Source of the DNA: Ancylobacter sp. SL191
GTDB lineage: Bacteria; Pseudomonadota; Alphaproteobacteria; Rhizobiales; Xanthobacteraceae
Assembly (NCBI RefSeq): GCF_026625645.1
Contig: NZ_CP113056.1
Coordinates: 2,951,001 to 3,015,000 of the forward strand
Length of the DNA stretch: 64,000 nt
Direction of reading: 5' to 3'
Shown one piece after another: positions 62,001 to 64,000 of this stretch (position 1 is its first letter; each line of letters opens with the position of its first letter). A program made the translations under genes and the position numbers. The notes under the pieces are model-generated. The model did not search any database and was not told the origin of the DNA. It saw only the letters and a list, made by a program, of their open reading frames with translations.

Positions 62001-64000
62001 ACCTCATCACCACCGATGGCGATGTGTTCGAGCGCGACAAGGGGGGGCAGACCGCCGCGACGCTGAAGAACGCCACGGTGACGGCCGGGTCTGTCGCCGT
62101 CGAGGCTACAGACAATGCCGAGATCACCGCGGTGGCGGGCGCACTCGGCCTCAGCGGCAACGGCAGCGGCATTGGCGCTGCGCTCGGCTGGAATCAGATT
62201 TCCACGCGGACCACCGCGACCATCGACAGTGCGACGCTGACCACCTCGCGCGCCGGCGTCACCGTCAGCGCGCAGTCGAACGCGAAGATCGCCTCGCTCG
62301 CGGTCGGGGCGGCCCTCAGCGGGAAAACGGCGGTCGGTGCCTCACTCTCGGTGAACGGTATCCTCAACTCGGTTTCCGCCGAGATCATCGGGCTTACCTT
62401 CATCGAGGCATTGGGCTCGGGCTCCACTGGCGGCGATGTCGAGGTGAGCGCGCAGGACGATTCCTCTATCCGCTCGCTCACCGGCTCGCTGGCGCTATCC
62501 GGCGGGACGGCGGTCGGTGCCGGCATCGGCGTCAACTACATCGTCAACGACGTCACCAGCCGTATCGCCGTCGCCGGGACCAGCAGCTATGACGGGCAGA
62601 GCGAAAAGGCGTTCGTCCGTACCGATGGCGATATCCGCGTCACGGCGCGGGAAGCGGCGACCGTCAAGACCCTGACGGCGGGTGCCGCCGGCGGGGCGCA
62701 GACCGCGCTCGGTGGCTCGGTTTCGGTCAATGTCGTCGACAATGATGTGCTAGCCGCCATTGACGGCGCCTCGCAGGTCGATGCTGGCAATAATGTGCAG
62801 GTACTGGCCGAGAACGAGGCGACCATCATCGCCGGCGCAGGCCAGATCGCGCTGGCCGGTACGACCGCGCTGGGTCTGTCCGCCACCGTTCTCGTCGCGA
62901 GCACGACGACCACGGCGCGGATTTCCTCTGGCGCCACGGTCAATGCCAGCGCGCGCCGGTCCAAGACCTTCACCGATCTCGAGGGCGCCGCGCGGCAGGG
63001 TGTGGGGGTGGAAGCCCGCTCGAACCTGCCACTGCTCATCATCGCTGCGGCCGGTTCCGGCGGTGGCAGCACGGCTCTCGCGGGCGCGGCGAGCGTCACC
63101 ACGGTCGACGACACGGTCACGGCGACCATTGGTGCGGCCGATGGCACGGGTGGCCAGGTCACCTCCGCGCGCGATGTGGTGGTCAAGGCGCGGGGTGACC
63201 TTGAGCTGACCGGTGTCGCCGGCTCGCTCACCCTCGGCGGCTCGGCGGCGATCGGCGCGGGCGTCGATGTCGGCGTCCTCTCCCGCACGGTGGAAGCCTC
63301 CATCGCCGCGAAGGCGAATGTCGAGGCGCAGCGCGATGTCGTCGTCACCGCCGACAGCAGCGCGTCCAATCTCGGCGTCTCCGCGGCAGGCAGCCTCGGC
63401 GGGTCGGCCGCCGGGGCTCTCACGGCGGGCGTCTCGGTGGCGGATTTCACCACGCGCGCCTTTATCGGCGACGATGCCACGGTCCATGCCCGCGGCAATG
63501 TGGTGGTCGAGGCCGATTCCGACGTCGTCCTTACCGCCATCTCGGCCAATCTAACGGTCGGCGGGTCGGCGGCGGCAGGTATTCCGCTCGCCATCGGTGT
63601 GCTGGACGTCACCACGCAAGCCTATGTCGGCGCCCGCGCCAAGGTTAGCGCGCTGGGCGAAGGAATGGCCGCTTCTGTGAAGGATGGCACCTTCGGGCAG
63701 GTGAGCGACACGAGTCCCGAGGACTCCGACCAGTCCGACCTGCCGCTGATCGTCAATTTCGACGACGCGGACGTGATCGGCTCGGCCATCACGGTCGCCG
63801 GCCATGGCTATAAGACCGGGCAGGAGGTCACCTATCTCGCCAATGGCGTCGCGCTGGGCGGGCTGACGGATGGCGCGCGCTATTATGTTGGGCGCATCGA
63901 CGACGACAGCTTCGCGCTCTACCGCTCGGCAGCGGCCGCGGCGAGCGGCCAGGCCGCGGACCGCGTGTCGGTGACCGATGTCGATAGCAGCACTCTGGGA
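56072..64000 (+). CDS. giant LEPR-XLL surface protein, 3' end outside the window
   Basis: The frame runs unbroken from at least 56072 (GTG) to the right edge, 2643 codons. An ATG at 56162 is the alternative start; the earlier GTG keeps a basic leader (RKARSQERARELYRWLRSTASRAV) like that of other LEPR-XLL proteins. The motif LEALEPRLLLSA is at 56195-56230 and marks the LEPR-XLL family of very large bacterial surface proteins; there is no Sec signal peptide. Then come long Gly/Ala/Thr/Val-rich stretches typical of beta-helical adhesins, four modules with an HGF motif at about 58180-59345, an Asp/Glu-rich linker (about 59391-59660), more beta-helix, and a fifth module near 63765. Type I secretion is likely for the family. 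Confidence 0.85.
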   Translation, partial: MLAGADRKARSQERARELYRWLRSTASRAVMAPRERRSALRLEALEPRLLLSASPLTIDLATIGVDAEPRSVLLRVVEVADLQRTHKLQVVNTRTDQTVSEYDLSSVLSVKLVGTAGNDTVTLGAGFPTTTQVLFSGTAGDDKLIFAAGNNEVIDELTVRRVAVSSGIIAADGFNSVLFDKVGTVEITSEVNHLTLWDDRAAANDLVLGDADVAAEDGRLVFADAGAVAGQGIVFQSPRQSLSVSGSRTLFAGDDVTIRTLDPDFAADLDVTTSRGYAPFADEPEEDAGLNGAESAFFGDLFGTAAASVAEEQLFAYLTNTGSITLEGRIATSGGAVTLVSDTLTVTGSGRIDTSASGEGSGAIELGARSLSIRSGAELLAGAAGAGGEAGDITIKVEARESLAKALLGSLVPFSFDRQAGAITIGKATLTGSNIEISATSISGTLDDVDLGVALPELPTFLTDALAEKLASIPGRAVEGSALSNLGAAVFFKGADATITLTDASIHAAGSVAIESATNVSLRPDVVVEPGEDATSIGAQIAVGIGSAASKVGVELLGTTTIEAGDDVLIKAGAALEIEGKVEIAAKSTENAGGASAGDAKSLAVIIGMLDLDAHVTMASGASISSLGDVNFVAEGNLTMKAESASKTVGDAKGAVALSLAFSSADVETRIDGRVTARGSVQEGSPDDEAESPEAFDGDDTEVVDLDEDSFSIAEHGFVQGQKVYYKAEASPVLGTPVAGSAIGGLEDGGVYYVIKTDDDTFQLAEKPSIDLGTDGLDPESTHSFQIPQAASGSLNALSGATIRIDGHGFETGDRITYQAPAGETAIGGLTDGASYIVEVLDASTFQLKATSGGPAIAVAQEGALGRHLFQRAAEGARAAHEAGLTLMRLNDVANTITLRNHGFSTDPAAPTFVHYALDGADDSEALAGLSTSATYAVRVIDADTFQLLDASTGAVIDLGAAPSGGTHMFAFLGGGVAINAASAVDDDTDLVTATAHGFVDGQQVVYRVDPTRTRSVEQTVQDGKGTLATETVTLADRAISGLRDNATYYVVVIDADHFRLVEEASDVEGAHAIDLTSLGSGDKHSLSANDLTTGIGVHAVLNGELENAAETETGAEEEDEDDGEERGDVAGSRGNAQDYIDALLGDATADDALPEAETSGEDGDPAKAGGKAEVKDGTEDENAATKEAPKAGANGGLSIGGTVAFSFTNHKVSALVGTDPLVRTVITSGADVDVKAAIEQKSILAAKSLTVKPEDGGSASDKAVALAVTVGVYGNDTKAVIGGSADVDAVDTVTVEATTQYPFLAGLEDVIGESPSDFFDKQLEAFNEDPEDARETLMDGTLGFSQLVNNWSVALANTGAAGSIGVSGSITTLVYDDSAKAQILSGARINQRSDDLFGQPWSPSDEQSVAVNALVLHETVDIAGFGNWSLGEGLSDTIRKEGLAEAAKGGSLVDFFNRSGGSGAGGSLGVAVYLSDSVARIEGDVLVAIGEEGALDVTAKETLTRVALSQAGALTGDDASYAIAGSGLVTVVRSRVDAGIVATATAAPTITGGGAVTVEAVNDGYMFNLAGAFVWGGASTTSVGVAFGVFNVDRDVTAFIGADSRGDIRSTPAAAIRIEASEVTVSAKATGTMVNIIAAGTLSGPGSSSESDSELEDDATHESDLTGGLNPSSSMSGGGGKSSGTSQVASLDASKSAPSSRSGIGLAGAAVVTVGNDTVRSYVNAAGTISTSDMTVEALNEADLFNLVGGVTVAYGGQSGNAIGGAFAVTVNSSVTESFVANRLSGPTPSNALLITLAGAATAGAVAGTRPGKLSVKATQAGEIDTFTVGIGVTTSSKRGFGGSVAATHITNKTTATLDGVHVERGEDGAATPATMSAANVAVEARNALDIFSIGGGVGIGLSGAGVGGSVALNMLVSSTKAEALGTTRRADLDLGTGNLAVNAANEQEIEAYAIGAGGGGGGGSGASVGFTLAANLITTDGDVFERDKGGQTAATLKNATVTAGSVAVEATDNAEITAVAGALGLSGNGSGIGAALGWNQISTRTTATIDSATLTTSRAGVTVSAQSNAKIASLAVGAALSGKTAVGASLSVNGILNSVSAEIIGLTFIEALGSGSTGGDVEVSAQDDSSIRSLTGSLALSGGTAVGAGIGVNYIVNDVTSRIAVAGTSSYDGQSEKAFVRTDGDIRVTAREAATVKTLTAGAAGGAQTALGGSVSVNVVDNDVLAAIDGASQVDAGNNVQVLAENEATIIAGAGQIALAGTTALGLSATVLVASTTTTARISSGATVNASARRSKTFTDLEGAARQGVGVEARSNLPLLIIAAAGSGGGSTALAGAASVTTVDDTVTATIGAADGTGGQVTSARDVVVKARGDLELTGVAGSLTLGGSAAIGAGVDVGVLSRTVEASIAAKANVEAQRDVVVTADSSASNLGVSAAGSLGGSAAGALTAGVSVADFTTRAFIGDDATVHARGNVVVEADSDVVLTAISANLTVGGSAAAGIPLAIGVLDVTTQAYVGARAKVSALGEGMAASVKDGTFGQVSDTSPEDSDQSDLPLIVNFDDADVIGSAITVAGHGYKTGQEVTYLANGVALGGLTDGARYYVGRIDDDSFALYRSAAAAASGQAADRVSVTDVDSSTLG
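58180..59345 (+). repeat. four tandem copies of an HGF-type module in the giant surface protein
   Basis: Copies at about 58180-58435, 58453-58683, 58738-58990 and 59010-59345 share the order: short strand, HGF, (Q/D/V)GQ or TGD, V(Y/H)Y, an insert of varied length, (I/L)(G/A/S)GL, (D/S)xxxYYV, D(D/A)(D/S)xFxL. Each is about 75-110 residues. They are coded in frame within the gene at 56072. Confidence 0.75.
63765..63935 (+). repeat. fifth copy of the HGF-type module in the giant surface protein
   Basis: GSAITVAGHGYKTGQEVTYL, then ALGGLTDGARYYVGRIDDDSFALYRS, has the same layout as the four copies at 58180-59345, about 4.4 kb further on. More copies probably follow beyond the window. Confidence 0.75.

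Noticed and set aside
1..64000. CRISPR arrays, prophage, complete insertion sequences, rRNA
   Set aside because: No regularly spaced repeats, transposase, integrase, capsid or rRNA sequence was seen anywhere on either strand.

Overview
The window is GC-rich, densely coding chromosomal DNA with no rRNA, plasmid or phage backbone. The gene content (Anbu proteasome homologue with its alpha-E, transglutaminase and ATP-grasp partners, trifunctional PutA, standalone BTLCP peptidase, DUF3126, SapC-family protein, orphan DivK-like regulators) points to an alphaproteobacterium of the order Hyphomicrobiales (Rhizobiales). The family Xanthobacteraceae is a plausible but unproven guess.

Layout. 1-2.2 kb: a 5'-cut DUF2235 hydrolase converging on an SDR dehydrogenase. 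2.3-2.5 kb: a 23-residue membrane peptide with its own ribosome site and terminator. 2.5-7.3 kb: the Anbu locus on the minus strand (ATP-grasp, LysE exporter, alpha-E, transglutaminase, Anbu). 7.5-11.5 kb: CinA-like protein, gpt, a small acidic protein, DoxX and formate-tetrahydrofolate ligase. 11.6-15.8 kb: tRNA-Leu(UAA) and putA behind a likely autoregulatory operator. 15.9-31.8 kb: mostly housekeeping and metabolic genes (LLM oxidoreductase, EamA exporter, FAD monooxygenase, cysE, DUF3126, gamma-carbonic anhydrase, BTLCP, rhomboid, CBS protein, folE-hisI, Fe-S scaffold, yidD, thrS), with three copies of a palindromic intergenic element. 31.9-40.2 kb: a signalling block with a REC-PP2C phosphatase, a PAS-rich hybrid kinase, a DivK-like receiver and a Na/Pi transporter on plus, facing an RsbW-like GHKL protein, a STAS protein and an NCS2 permease carrying a degenerate GHKL tail on minus. 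40.4-44.9 kb: SapC family, NTF2-like, LysR and Tat-exported metallo-beta-lactamase pair, PPOX family, an XRE protein.

44.9-54.8 kb is accessory: looser gene packing, patches of lower GC, orphan proteins, remnants, and an AraC-regulated cluster (CoA transferase plus OprB-type porin plus an outer-membrane protein remnant). 54.8-64 kb: an orphan periplasmic adaptor diverging from a giant surface protein that begins with a LEPR-XLL motif, contains five recognisable copies of a module built around an HGF/HGY motif, and runs off the right edge still open after about 2640 codons.

The strongest candidates for something undescribed are the permease-GHKL/STAS/GHKL set facing the phosphatase-kinase set, the LEPR-XLL giant with its repeat modules, the LysE exporter embedded in the Anbu operon, and the 23-residue membrane peptide. 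No CRISPR array, complete insertion sequence, integrase or prophage was seen. All functional statements come from motif and family recognition by eye; no searches were run.
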